Positions 38,030-49,304 of a DNA stretch of 64,000 nt are shown here, piece by piece (the stretch's first letter is position 1; every line of letters begins with the position of its first letter). The translations under genes were made by a program, and so were the position numbers. The notes under the pieces are model-generated. The model made no database searches and was not told where the DNA came from. It worked only from the letters and a program-made list of their open reading frames with translations. The DNA comes from Linepithema humile (taxonomy: Eukaryota > Arthropoda > Insecta > Hymenoptera > Formicidae), in assembly GCF_040581485.1 (NCBI RefSeq), contig NC_090132.1, positions 10,799,001-10,863,000 on the forward strand. Direction: 5' to 3'.

Positions 38030-39862
38030 ATAGGCGTATACAAGGTGTCAAATAAATACAAACTAAATATGACAAAATAATAAATGAAAAATATACATAT
38101 AATACTATATATATCACTGAAGAAAAATGTCATATACTTTTCTTATTTTTATCCTTATGTAGTAAATACTAAATAACTAATTAATCAATTAATTAATATA
38201 TACATATACACATATATTCAATAAATAGTTATCTTTATTTTGTATTTTATATGATAATGACTGAAATAATGAAAGTATATATCATTTCAGTTATATAAAA
38301 TACAAAATAAAGATAACTATATTCAATATGTGTATGTACCCAAGTAGCACATGAAACTTTAAAACGTCTGCGATAACGTTGTCGCAACTTAAACCGCAGC
38401 ATTTTTGTCTAGCACAGCTACTGCCACAACGTCACTGTGTCGTTTTGACAAAGTTGTAGCAGCAAAAGTGGGACAACTTTTTTAGGCTTTAAAAACTATA
38501 TCGTAGCCATTTGGCTGCACAATTATTTTGCCGTAAAAAAGTTGTCATAGCCTCATTACAGCAGTGGCAGTAAAATTACGTAAAAATATTTTTAAAAAAT
38601 TTTTTTTTAATTTTTGCTTCAACTGGTATTGAACCTATGACATCCCGGAACATTCGCCTCATTAAACTTAGATCAAATTTAAAGATTAATTAATCATTAC
38701 AAATTATTACAATTTATAAAGTATATTATAAGTATACAAGCGCGGACGCAAATTCATAAGAGACTGATTACAGAACTACACATAGATCTTTAAGTATTAA
38801 TATTAGAGCCGCATAAATGAACGCATAGGTCCGCTTGATCATCGCTAATACATGCTAAATTTAATATAAAACTGATAGTCACGTTACTCTGCTTTTGCTG
38901 TGACATACAAATTACAGCCAGATTACAGCTATTTTGGCTATATTTTAGCTTCTATCCATGCGCATGCATGGTAACAATTTACGGTGTACGTGCATAATAA
39001 ACTTCCCAAATTTTCTAAACATTTGCAAGTCGATCAATAGTCTTCTTTTCATTTTAAAAACTTGTCACCTATTCACTTTTTAATCCCAAAAGTAATAAAA
39101 TGGCTGAGGTTTTGACTTTTCTTTATAGTTGTCATAATGCTTTTACAACTATTCATACAGCTAAAATAGCTGTGGTTGAATTTTGACTTTTGTTATTGCT
39201 ATTACAACGACTTTGTATCAATTAATACAGCTGAAATAGCTATGGCTGAATTTTGTCTTTTGTTATTGCTGTCACAGCGACTTCATACCGATTAATGCAG
39301 TTAAAATGGCTGCGGCTAATTTTGGTTTTTTTGATAGTTGTCACAGCAATTTTATAGCTATTAATACAGCTAAAATAGCTGTAGCTGGATTTTGGCTTTT
39401 ATTATTGCTGTCACAGCGACTTCATACCAATTAATGCAGTTAAAACGGCTGCGGCTAATTTTGATTTTTCTGATAGCTCTCACAGCGATTTTACAGCTAT
39501 TAATACAGTTAAAATAGCTGTGGCTGCATTTTGACTTTTTTATTAGTTGTCACAGCGCTTTTGCAGTTAAAAGTTTAGCAAAATAACATTTGCTGTCAAA
39601 TAGCTGTAATTAAGGCTAGCAGAACGTTGTACTAACTACATTTTTGCTGTCGCAGCAAATATAGCCAGACTGTGTTACTTGGGTATGTATTCAATAATTA
39701 ATTAACTTATTTATTTATTTTGTATTAATTACATAAGAATAAAAATAGGAAAAGCATATAACATATTTTTCCAATTAGATATATAGTATTATACATACAT
39801 TTTTTAAATAAAATATTTTATCATATCTAACTTATATCTATTAGACACCTTGTATAAGTCTA
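38030..39862. repeat. AT-rich inverted repeat split by a TIR element
   Basis: The arm at about 38030-38230 (AGGTGTCAAATAAATAC onward) is an imperfect reverse complement of about 39690-39862 (ending TATTAGACACCT). Shared features include CTTATTTTTATCCTTATGTA and ATACTATATATAT. A smaller hairpin (GTTATCTTTATTTTG and its complement) lies at about 38228-38316. Confidence 0.65.
38338..39684. mobile_element. 1347-bp TIR element with internal tandem repeats
   Basis: Terminal repeats ACCCAAGTAGCACA and TGTGTTACTTGGGT. Direct repeat ATGT at 38334-38337 and 39685-39688. From about 39120 to 39580 a roughly 69-bp unit (TGCTGTCACAGCGACTT..., AAAATRGCTGYGGCT) repeats seven times. No transposase ORF. Class unresolved. 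Confidence 0.75.
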
Positions 39863-39984
39863 TTTTGTCTCGTATGTACATCATTCAGCCATACGATAGA
39901 ATTTCAATTGCGAGAAAAAAGGTTAAATGACCTTATAAATTATCTAATAAAATATAAACAGACCACACGTGCACTAAATTGCTA

Positions 39985-41055
39985 ACTAAATACGTATTTC
40001 TTCAAATCTGTCAGCTGACGTTAGATCGCCTATGACAATATTTCTCAAAATCTGCCAGTTCACGAATAAATCGTCTTTGGCTCTCTTTTTTCTAAACGGT
40101 CAGCTGACGTTAGATCGCCTCTGACAATATTTATTAAAAATTGTTAGCTGACGTTAGATCGCCTCTGACAATATTTCTTACAATTTGCCAGTTCACGAAT
40201 AAATCGTCTTTAGCTCTCTTTTTTCTAAACTGTCAGCTGACGTTAGATCGCCTCTGACTATATTTATTTAAAATTGTCAGCTCACAATAGATCGCCTCTG
40301 ACAATATTTCTTACAATTCGCCAGTTCACAAAAAAATCGCCTTTAGCTCTCTTTCTTCTCAACTGTCAGCTGACGTTAGATCGCCTCTGACAATATTTAT
40401 TAAAAATTGTTAGCTGACGTTAGATCGCCTCTGACAATATTTCTTACAATTTGCCAGTTCACGAATAAATCGCCTTTAGCTCTCTTTCTTCTAAACTGTC
40501 AGCTGACGTTAGATCGCCTCTGACTATATTTATTAAAAATTGTCAGCTCACGATAGATCGCCTCTGACAATATTTCTTACAATTTGCCAGTTCACGAATA
40601 AATCGCCTTTAGCTCTCTTTTTTCTAAACTGTCAGCTGACGTTAGATCGCCTCTGACTATATTTATTGAAAATTGTTAGCTGACGTTAGATCGCCTCTGG
40701 CTTGTCTTATTCTATATTGCCAGTCCACGAGAAAGCCTCCTCTGGCTTGAAGACAAGAATAAGAATTTTCTTCTAATGCCAGTCCACGAGAAAACCGCCT
40801 CTGGCTTGTCTTATTCTATATTGCCAGTCCACGAGGAAACCACCTCTGGCTTGAAGATAAGAATAAGAATTTTCTAATGCCAGTCCACGAGAAAACCGCC
40901 TCAGCTTGTCTTATTCTATATTGCCAGTCCACGAGGAAACCGCCTCTGGCTTGAAGACAAGAATAAGAATTTTCTAATGCCAGTCCACGAGAAAACCGCC
41001 TCTGGCTTGTCTTATTCTATATTGCCAGTCCACGAGGAAACCGCCTCTGGCTTGA
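39985..41055. repeat. Hairpin minisatellite, left part
   Basis: Tandem units of about 45-56 bp. Left units read GTCAGCTGACGTTAGATCGCCTCTGAC, middle ones GCCAGTTCACGAATAAATCGCC, right ones GCCAGTCCACGAGAAAACC with GCCTCTGGC. Each can fold so that GTCAG pairs with CTGAC, or GCCAG with CTGGC. Higher-order units of about 180 bp are visible at 40080-40680. The array continues at 47019 past the hAT insertion. Confidence 0.88.
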
Positions 41056-41426
41056 TAGTGTTTCATCAAGATCAAGAAAATTCAAGAAATCTTGTCTTTT
41101 GATCCTGTCTTGAGTCAAGACAAGACCAAGACAAGAAATTGGAAATTGATTTCAAGATAAGACAAGAAATTGTTATCAAGATCAAGATTTCTTGACACAA
41201 AATCAAGAAATTTTTTGAATTTTCGTGACGGAATGATGAAAATCAGGAATGATTAAAATATATATTAAGTATAATAATATTATAATAATAATTATTATTA
41301 TATTAATTATCATTAAATGTCACAGGAAATGATTTATGTCAGGAATCTAAAGATCTGAAATAGTTACATTTAGCAGTAACCTCATGATATAAAAAATGAT
41401 AATTTGAGAAATATTTTTAATCTTTA

Positions 41427-43187
41427 TTAAACATTAATAAATTTGTGCATAGACATTATAGGTTTACTTTTTAACCACGAATTTAAACATAGTAAACTAC
41501 GAGACGACTCGGCATTTAGTTTGTTTTTTATTGTCAGAAAAGCCTTCGAATGCAGTCTCTCCGCTGGAACCGATGTTGCTATTGTGACTAAAAAAAATTT
41601 TTTTAAAGTTTTTAAAAAAAAATCTTTAGCCATCCTTGAGAGGTTTGGGAAAGATCTTTCATGAATTGATCACCAATTCAAAATGTCGATGTTTTCGTCA
41701 ACTCGATGAAGTGCATAATACTGCGTAAGCTCTTTTTTCCAGTAATTACTTCCCAGCAAACACCAAGTTACAGTTATATAATTGTTAGTTGTAATTTCCC
41801 ACTCAATAATATAATTGTTATATAACACGTGTATTATATAACAGTTATATTGTTGAGTGGGAAATTACAACTAACAATTATATAACTGTAACTTGGTGTT
41901 TGCTGGGTTCGGTCGCCATTGTCCGTTTCTTTTAAAAATAAAAAACTTATGTCCAAATCAAATTCATCTGTCTCTGCTTGATCAATAGTTTGATCGGTGC
42001 ATCCATTATTATTGTCATTGGTACTATTAGAATTAACATAATATTGTTTTTTAAAAATTTCCTCAAATTTTGCCACAGATAGATCTTTCAAGTCTCTTCC
42101 CCACGCTGTTTTGTCAAAAGCTTCAATTTTATGCCGAGGATCTAGTATCAATGAAACACAATACATCCAATTGGATTTTTTGTAGTGCTTTAAAATTTTA
42201 TCTCTCGCCGATTGCAGGGCAAAAATCAACTGTTCATTTACTGCACATCTATCGTTTTTATTATCCAGTTTCTGAGTCCATGATTCCAGTTTGTCTAATA
42301 ATAGATTAATACCAATGACAATCATTGACAGCGTGCAGTATTTTTCATCCGAAAGTAAGATCGATAAACATTGAAATGGACGCAAGTAGTTTGTTACCAA
42401 GATGTTTAGGGCCCATTCTTCATTTGTAAGTCTGTACTTATTCAAACTTTCATTCTTGTCGCATAATATGTTCAACGGAGTTTTCATTTTCAAAGACCAT
42501 GTAATCATTTGGAAGGTTGAGTTCCATCTTGTGCAAACGTCTATAACTGGCATTAACATTTTAATATTTGCTGTTTCACAGCAATTACGAAATTTTTCCT
42601 GCAATTGCTCTGATCTTATTATTTTTTTGCTACCATTCTTATTTTTGTAACTGAGTAGCCATTAGTCTCTGTTTTGTCACTATCAATGCATTCTTCCTCT
42701 TCCAGTTCGTTCTCGACTTCAGAAGAATCATCTTTTATTTTGAGTAGTTTCAGAAAATCTTGTACTGATAAATTTAAAATATGAGCAAAACACACAAAGT
42801 GTTTATTTTTGCTGTCCAAATCTTCTAATAAGGTGTCCAGATGATCCATAAATGTAAAATTTGAGGACGCGTTATCCGTAGTTATTACTTGAATTTTTGA
42901 TGATTTAATATTGTATTCTGCCATAGTGTTTTGAAATAGCGCTGCAATTTCTTTACCAGAGTGTCGACCTTTTGCGGGAACAAAATCCAATACAAAGGAC
43001 TGGATTTTCCAATTACAATCAATGAGTAGTAATTCCGTAAAATGATTTGTTCGATATTGTTGTCCATCCGTCTATTGTAAATGATATTTTAGTTTGATTT
43101 TTATTTACTTGGTCATTGAAAATCAATTTAACAGCGTCTTGAACATATTTAAACTTAGTTAACACCAGTGATCGCATAGTATTCCTG
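41427..43187 (-). pseudogene. hAT transposase, catalytic and dimerisation part
   Basis: In coding order: a DGWTT motif and NKSFYGIT near 43030-43090, then FVPAKGRHSG and ITTDNASSNF (42619-42990), a helical insertion with RWNSTFQMI and ILDPRHKIEAF (41834-42604), and the hAT dimerisation tail ATSVPAERLHSKAFLTIKNKLN (41427-41633). A nonsense codon precedes the tail near 41665, a frameshift lies near 42610-42620, and a palindromic MITE splits the region at 41752-41907. Non-functional. Confidence 0.85.
41752..41907. mobile_element. 156-bp palindromic MITE
   Basis: CCCAGCAAACACCAAGTTAC at the left and its complement at the right; arms of about 75 bp are nearly perfect. Flanked by TT on both sides. 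It interrupts the hAT transposase. Class not assigned. Confidence 0.8.
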
Positions 43188-44550
43188 TGTAACGGTGCGT
43201 ATTTTTACGCCTCACGGGCGGTGCGTAATGATGCGGAATTTTCGATGCGGAATTACGACGGTGCGTAGTTAGCGAAGCGGATTCTTACGACGCGGAATAA
43301 CTCGTCGGTTTGCCAGAATTCGTTCGTGTGGTTTATCGGGAGACTCCAAATTAAATATATTTTAAAGAAAAAATAAATATTTATTCAATAGAGCATTATA
43401 ATTATAAAAGAAAGTAGTAACAACGAGTACATGTGTATTTCTAGAACGGTATAATCGGATACAACTATCGGAAATAAATAAATAATTCCTTATCGGTTAG
43501 ACGAGTTAATGTTGCGACGGTACATGTGTATAATTCTAATTGCGAACGAATGAATAATCAACAGAAAATAAACGCGCGTAAATCGTTGGTGCGCCTTTTT
43601 GGCTTTATTATAAACAAACTAAATTATTTGATCGGTCGGTTCGTACGGTACGGAGCAAAGTAATAAAAAATAAGCGATACCGCGTATATCCGAGCCTTGC
43701 TGAGTCGACGGTTGCCGGTACGCTGTGTCCAAAGACAGTGAGAGACTTCTCTCGTGCAAGGGGTATCGGAAGTCGAACGCCGGGAACACCCGACCGAGGC
43801 AGAGAACACCCTGCCCCTAGAACGACGGGAAGTCGGAAGTCGAACGCCGAGACACCCGGCCGAGGCAGAGAACGCCCTGCCCCTAGAACGACGGAGAGTC
43901 GGAAGTCGAACGCCGAGACACCCGGCCGAGGCAGAGAACGCCCTGCCCCTAGAACGACGGAGAGTCGGAAGTCGAACGCCGAGACACCCGGCCGAGGCAG
44001 AGAACGCCCTGCCCCTAGAACGACGAGGTACAGGAAGTCGAACGCTGAGACACCCGGCCGAGGCAGAAAACGCCCTGCCCCTAGAACGACGGAAAGTCGG
44101 AAGTCGAACGCCGAGACACCCGGCCGAGGCAGAGAACGCCCTGCCCCTAGAACGACGGAGAGTCGGAAGTCGAACGCCGAGACACCCGGCCGAGGCAGAG
44201 AACGCCCTGCCCCTAGAACGACGAGGTACAGGAAGTCGAACGCCGAGACACCCGGCCGAGGCAGAGAACGCCCTGCCTCTAGAACGACTATCGGGATGGG
44301 AGCGAGTACGACCGGAGCTTCAGAGTGCGCCCTGAGGCTTGTCCGAGTCGTACTCGGGGAATGGGTCTCGAACGGTTCCCGCGAGCCGGCTTTTATACCG
44401 GTCGCGCTACCCCCACTTGGGGTGCTACCCTACCCGGCAGCTACCCCTTCTCGAGTTCTTACCCTCGAGTTGGGGGATCGGAATGCGGCCCTAAATGGGG
44501 GTGCTCACGTGGAGCCCGCGTGACGCTTAGTAACAGCGCGTGCTGTTACA
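43188..44550 (-). mobile_element. 1363-bp solo LTR with GC-rich repeats
   Basis: Ends TGTAACGGTGCG and CGTGCTGTTACA (plus strand), with TSD CCTG at 43184-43187 and 44551-44554. No internal retroelement sequence. A TATAAAAG on the minus strand near 44399-44392 suggests leftward orientation. Both this and element D have long LTRs starting TGTAAC on the minus strand and containing tandem repeats, but no sequence identity was established. Confidence 0.82.
43771..44300. repeat. 66-bp GC-rich tandem repeat in the solo LTR
   Basis: Eight units. AGTCGAACGC recurs at 43771, 43838, 43904, 43970, 44036, 44102, 44168 and 44234. The period is divisible by three, so two plus-strand frames stay open for 190-260 codons with a 22-residue repeat; I regard these as incidental. 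Confidence 0.88.
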
Positions 44551-44969
44551 CCTGTTTGGTAGAACAGCATGATTGTTTATATACAAAAATAAATTTTTCG
44601 CTTTATCTTAAAAAAAATTAAATGACAAATATTTGTTAACTAAATATTCTACTAAAAGATCATGAAACATTTAATACAACAAACACAATAACAACATCAA
44701 TAATATGATAATAATTATTATTATTCTAAATTCTACTCCTACGACTTTATATCAAAGTTCGTGCGTTAGCCTTATTAGGCACCGTATTCACGATTTTACA
44801 GTTATACGTACTTACATTATCCTTGTCTTCTTTGTTAAATAAATGAATTATCAATATTCAATTTCCTTGTGCGTCATTTTTTCTTGAATTTTTCTCGGGA
44901 AAATAACTTTGAAATTGTTTCTCATACTTGGCTGATAGATGCCGTATAAGGCCAGAAGTACCACCGTTA

Positions 44970-45846
44970 GGGTGCCGTCACATACAGCCCGTAATCCGTA
45001 ATCCGCACCGGAAGTCCGTAAAAGTTACTAGGTATTTCGTCCGTAACGTTACGTGTGTTTTTATCTCCTTGTGTCTCATGGAACCGTAAATACAGACGTA
45101 ACGGTAGTACTATTTTTTATTTAACAGATTATAATTGTTTATTTGTATTTTATTCATAAGAAAACTACAGAATATATTATGATTTTAACAAAAGTTTTAA
45201 TTAAATCGTCAAATTTAGTTAAATGAATAAAATTAGAAAAAGCATTACTAGTAATAACTAGTAACTTGTGGTAACTTTTACGGAAATTTCATGGAATTAC
45301 GGCTCCATGGGACACAAGGAGATAAAGGGTGTTTACGATAATTCAAGTTCGAGTTAGTTTCACTAGGACCGAAAAATGAGATAGACATAACCATCTAGAA
45401 TCTTTATGATTTATGACAACTCAACGCTGTCTTGTATTGCTTGAGTTAAATTAATTGAATTTGTTGAGTTTATAGAGCAAATTTTATATTGTAATAAAAA
45501 AAGGTTAACTGCAAATCAGTCTATGAAAGAAACAAATAATGTTGGTATGTATGTTGGTATACCTCTTTAATAGATATAATTATATATATATGTATATAAT
45601 TATATTTATTAAACTCAACAAATTCAATGAATTTAACTCAAGCAATACAAGACAGCGTTGAGTTGTCATGAATCATAAAGGTTCTAGATGGTTATGTATA
45701 TCTCATTGTCGGTCCTAGTGAAACTAACTCGAACTTGAATTATCGTAAACACCCAAAACACACGTAACGTTACGGACGAAATACCTAGTAACTTTTGCGG
45801 ACTTCCGGTGCGGATTACGGATTACGGGCTGTATGTGACGGCACCC
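44970..45846. mobile_element. 877-bp PIF/Harbinger-type MITE containing another MITE
   Basis: Inverted repeats of about 90 bp start GGGTGCCGTCACATACAGCC. TSD TTA at 44967-44969 and 45847-45849, matching the TWA preference of PIF/Harbinger. It separates the two halves of the hAT BED finger. Its right half is split by the MITE at 45327-45754. Confidence 0.83.
45327..45754. mobile_element. 428-bp MITE with GGGTGTTTACGATAATTC ends, copy 1
   Basis: Long inverted repeats of about 165 bp. Flanked by AAA on both sides. A second copy is at 61841-62297. No coding capacity. Confidence 0.82.
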
Positions 45847-45849
45847 TTA

Positions 45850-46160
45850 CTCATTTTTATTACCGTATTTTCCCCTTTCTTTCCACATAATTTGCATAAT
45901 CCTATTTTGCCTTGTTCTTTATCCATTGTTGTTATTTCATAAAAAATTTTAATTTTTTTACGAGGGCGTTTTTCTTGTATTATGTATTATCAATAGGACT
46001 AGTGCTAGTACTGACTGTTTTCTCCTTGATTTCTTCTTGATTATTTTTTTCTTGTAATTTTTTTAAAACTGTCTTGTGCGTAGTACCATTGTCTTTTGCA
46101 ATCTTGTAAGGACAATTTTCTGACGAGTCACTTTCACTATCACTACTCATATTATCCTTT
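45850..46160 (-). pseudogene. hAT transposase N-terminus with BED zinc finger (first half)
   Basis: Ser/Asp/Glu-rich start (MTSKRKKDNMSSDSESDSSE) at about 46160, stops near 45980, then MDKEQGKIGLCKLCGKKGEN near 45900. The finger continues at 44966 and below (GGTSGLIRHLSAKYE), where the last His position of the BED pattern is Tyr. A GTAAGT donor follows near 44810. Confidence 0.65.
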
Positions 46161-47018
46161 TTTCTTTTTGAAGTCATTGTTCGGTCGTTTTTCATTACGC
46201 GCTCGAGACGTTGACACTCCGAATGTTTGTCGAAGATTAAAGCGAAAAAGCAAATGAAAATGACATTAAAGTACGGCTCGCTATTTGCGATTTTCATTTG
46301 TTTTTTCGTTTTCGCGTACCACTCGGCGCTAAACAAAAGCCGAACACTTGCAACGCGACGTAGCGAGCCACAGAAGGGCCCTGCTGCACTATTATCAAAT
46401 GGACACAAGCACCTCTTTTTTAACATAAAAACAATAAAATAAAAAGAGATATTTTAATATTTTATCAGGAGTGTATTTATCATAAAATAGTGCAGTTAAT
46501 TTTACTAGAAAATATCTATACCTCATTACCATTTTTTATCAAAAATCAAAACATAAGATAACAATTTTAATAATGTAAAAATTACAAAAAAACCGTCATT
46601 TTTACGTGCTTAGATATTTTACTAGGATTTTGTATTTACATTACTATCTAACTAAATTTTGATAAAATTAAATACACCATTTTATTCTACAAAAAACAAA
46701 GAAAAGAATATACCATTAATGTGTTTAATACTATTTTTCTATTATTACGTAATTATTGTACATTATACTTTGTACATTATGGTGGGAGTTTTGATAATAT
46801 TAACATAAAATAGATAAATATTTTTTTACAAATTGTAATATGTATAAAAATATCAAGAAATTTTAAGAAATTCAAGATTCTTGAAGAAGAATTCAAGACA
46901 AGAAATACAAATGTCAAGAAATGATCAAAACAAGAAAAATGAAATTTCTTGTCTTGCAAATCAAGACAAGACAAGAAATGTTCTTCAAGACAAGGAATCC
47001 TGTCTTGATGAAACACTA

Positions 47019-47146
47019 TGGCTTGAAGACAAGAATAAGAATTTTCTAATGCCAGTCCACGAGAAAACCGCCTCTGGCTTATCTTATTCTATATTGCCAG
47101 TCCACAAGAAAACCGTCTCTGGCTTGTCTTATTCTTTATTGTAAGA
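47019..47146. repeat. Hairpin minisatellite, right part
   Basis: Two and a half GCCAGTCCACGAGAAAACCG units in the same phase as 41055, confirming that the hAT element inserted into the array. Confidence 0.88.
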
Positions 47147-47154
47147 TACTTTTA

Positions 47155-48170
47155 TTACGTCATATGCTCTATGTATATATATAATGTATATTATATGCTC
47201 CATATTATCTATATTCATATCAAAATATCTTTCTAAGAAATTGACATCATTTTGTATACTCTTTTTACAATAAATGTATATGATATATGCCATATTTTTT
47301 ATTTCTAAAGCATAAAATATAAAGATATTTTTATTTTTTTGTATCTATCATTCGTAAAAAAACCTTGATAAAAGAAACAACATTAATTTTGCGACTTGCA
47401 ATAATCTGTTTCATTATATGCTTCTTTTAAATACTTACAATTAGCCTTATTTTATGTGATTAACTTGGTATTTAAAATACGTATCAAAATCAAAAATGTA
47501 TTTCTATTACAGTAGAAAAGAAACATTCTTGTCTTACAACAGAGAGAAATGGCAAAATATAATATTGTCTAAAGTACAGTCCAATAAAAACTGTTAAAAT
47601 TGAACATTTTATAAAACCACTGTAATTCATGAAAAATCAGAACTATTATTTCAAAAATATAGACATATTTCGACTGTGTGTTTTAAACTGCACTACACAT
47701 TCAAAATTCACAGAATAAACTTATTTCTGCAAAGTTGTGTATAATGTCAGTGGAAAAGTGATTTATTTGTTATTACATATACATGATATTTTACCATTCC
47801 TCTCTGGTGTAAGACTACAATGTTTTTTTTTTTACTGAACTAGAAATTAATTTTATATTTTGATGTGTATTTTAGATACCAAGGTAAACGCATAAAATAA
47901 GGCTAATTGTAAGTATTTAAAAGAAGTATATATTAAAACAGATTACTGCAAGTCACAAAATTAATGTTTTTTTTATCAAGATTTTTTTACAAATGATACA
48001 TACAAGAAACTAAAAATACCTTTATAAATAAGTTATATGACATATACATTTATTATAAAAATATATACAATATACAAAATGATATTAACTTTTTACATAG
48101 ATACTTTGATGTGAATATACATAATATGGAGCACATAATATACATAATATATACACATGAAGCAGATGAA
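47155..48170. repeat. Roughly 1-kb imperfect inverted repeat
   Basis: The left arm of about 400 bp from 47155 matches the complement of about 47785-48170. Paired landmarks: ATACTTACAATTAGCCTTATTTTATG (near 47435) and its complement near 47900; TTATATGCTCCATATTAT near 47190 and its complement near 48130; GTCTTACAACAGAGAGAAATGG and its complement. Could be a foldback element or part of the 11-kb composite. Confidence 0.7.
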
Positions 48171-49300
48171 TAAAAGTATTTTACAGAAATTAGAATATAA
48201 ATGTATGTAACTAAATAATATAAATGTTTGCAAAAATGTTGCAAAATTTATGTATAATACATACACTCTTTAATCCTTCAGAGTGCCTTCAACCCATTTT
48301 TTTCAGCCGGGTTTCGTAGCACATAACACAAACACACACACACACACGCACAACTAACAAACACATAACTAACCTAAAAGATTCTGTGTATGACAGATAG
48401 CACTGAGAACTGTATAGCACCTTTATCCCAAAATCCCGGAACTAATCTATAGCTCTTTTTTACCTTATTCTTTCTATATTGCACACATGCTTTACATAAA
48501 TCTGGAAAAGGGTGGCGTTTTGAAAATAAGTCTCTAAGCTTTATTTTTTTGGTTTTCCATTATTGTTTCATACGCTCTTCTTCGGCACATGGTCTTGTTT
48601 TGCAGATTGAAGCAGTATAATTTTGATATAAAAGATATAATTCTTTGAGGTGACATTGTCGGTAAATTTTCAAAATTTTTTTTATTTTTTGGTTTAAATT
48701 TGACCAACAGCCGAAAGATTAGCATATGTACTTTATTTACACCAAAGAATTTGTAATTCTATTAAAGCAATAAAAAACGCCACCCTTTTTAGAAAATTGA
48801 AGTTTCAGTCGGTAACAATATAACTTCAGCATCCTCTTAAGTATTACAAAATGTATAATCAATACAACTAATTACATACAAAGTGTATCGCATACCTGTC
48901 GATGATTATGCACCTGTAGATGATATGTACGCTTTTGCTGTATTTCAGCGTCAATGATAACACATATCTATATATAACATTGTTGAAAAAAATGATAAAT
49001 GCCCTGGTAGAAATTTACTCTGGGCCTTATTATGGCCCCGATTAGCTCGTCAGTCACCAACTCGGGCGTGATACTGGCGAATTAGTCGGGGCCACACACG
49101 AAATCGTCATAAATGGCTGTGCCAGCGCCACAAATTCATTGCAATACTGGGGCGACTGAGGCTGTGGATTGGCACTATCTAGGCTGCCACTTAGACCGTG
49201 TTTGTTCTAAACGGACCCTTACTAAATTTATCATGGCCCTACATAGGTTTATGAAAGATAGAACCATGGTAATTTTAATAATAATGGTAATTTGAATTGT
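48171..49300. other. Spacer with a microsatellite and a short inverted repeat
   Basis: A (CA)n run lies at about 48328-48350. AAAAGGGTGGCGTTTTGA near 48506 and AAAAACGCCACCCTTTTT near 48774 are inverted, bracketing 280 bp at the right end of the composite. The 19-bp terminal repeat ends at 48841. 49020-49250 is GC-richer but unrecognised. Confidence 0.5.
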
Positions 49301-49304
49301 ACTT

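Larger units (their letters stand above)
41056..47018 (-). mobile_element. 5963-bp hAT transposon in the minisatellite
   Basis: Ends TAGTGTTTCATCAAGA and its complement. TSD TGGCTTGA at 41048-41055 and 47019-47026. Both subterminal regions are rich in CAAGACAAGA-type motifs, typical transposase-binding clusters. The minus strand encodes a ZBED-like transposase in several exons, broken by stops and three insertions (41752-41907, 43188-44550, 44970-45846). Without these it is about 3.6 kb. Confidence 0.92.
37762..48841. mobile_element. 11-kb composite bounded by a 19-bp inverted repeat
   Basis: CTTAAGAGGATGCTGAAGT at 37762-37780 and its exact complement at 48823-48841, flanked on both sides by TA (37760-37761 and 48842-48843). 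Subtracting the nested 1347-bp and 5963-bp elements leaves about 3.8 kb, mainly inverted repeats and minisatellite. A non-autonomous Tc1/mariner-like element is one reading. Two unrelated MITE ends would be the alternative. Confidence 0.5.

Noticed and set aside
39985..41055. Regularly spaced repeats resembling a CRISPR array
   Set aside because: Eukaryotic tandem minisatellite with no unique spacers and no cas genes.
43738..44523. 261- and 193-codon Arg/Pro-rich ORFs
   Set aside because: Incidental to the 66-bp repeat in a solo LTR; no start context or conservation shown.
46227..46442. 71-codon plus ORF with a hydrophobic segment
   Set aside because: Opposite the hAT 5' region, low complexity, no support.
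48328..48352. (CA)n microsatellite
   Set aside because: Short simple repeat without further meaning; mentioned only in the spacer entry.
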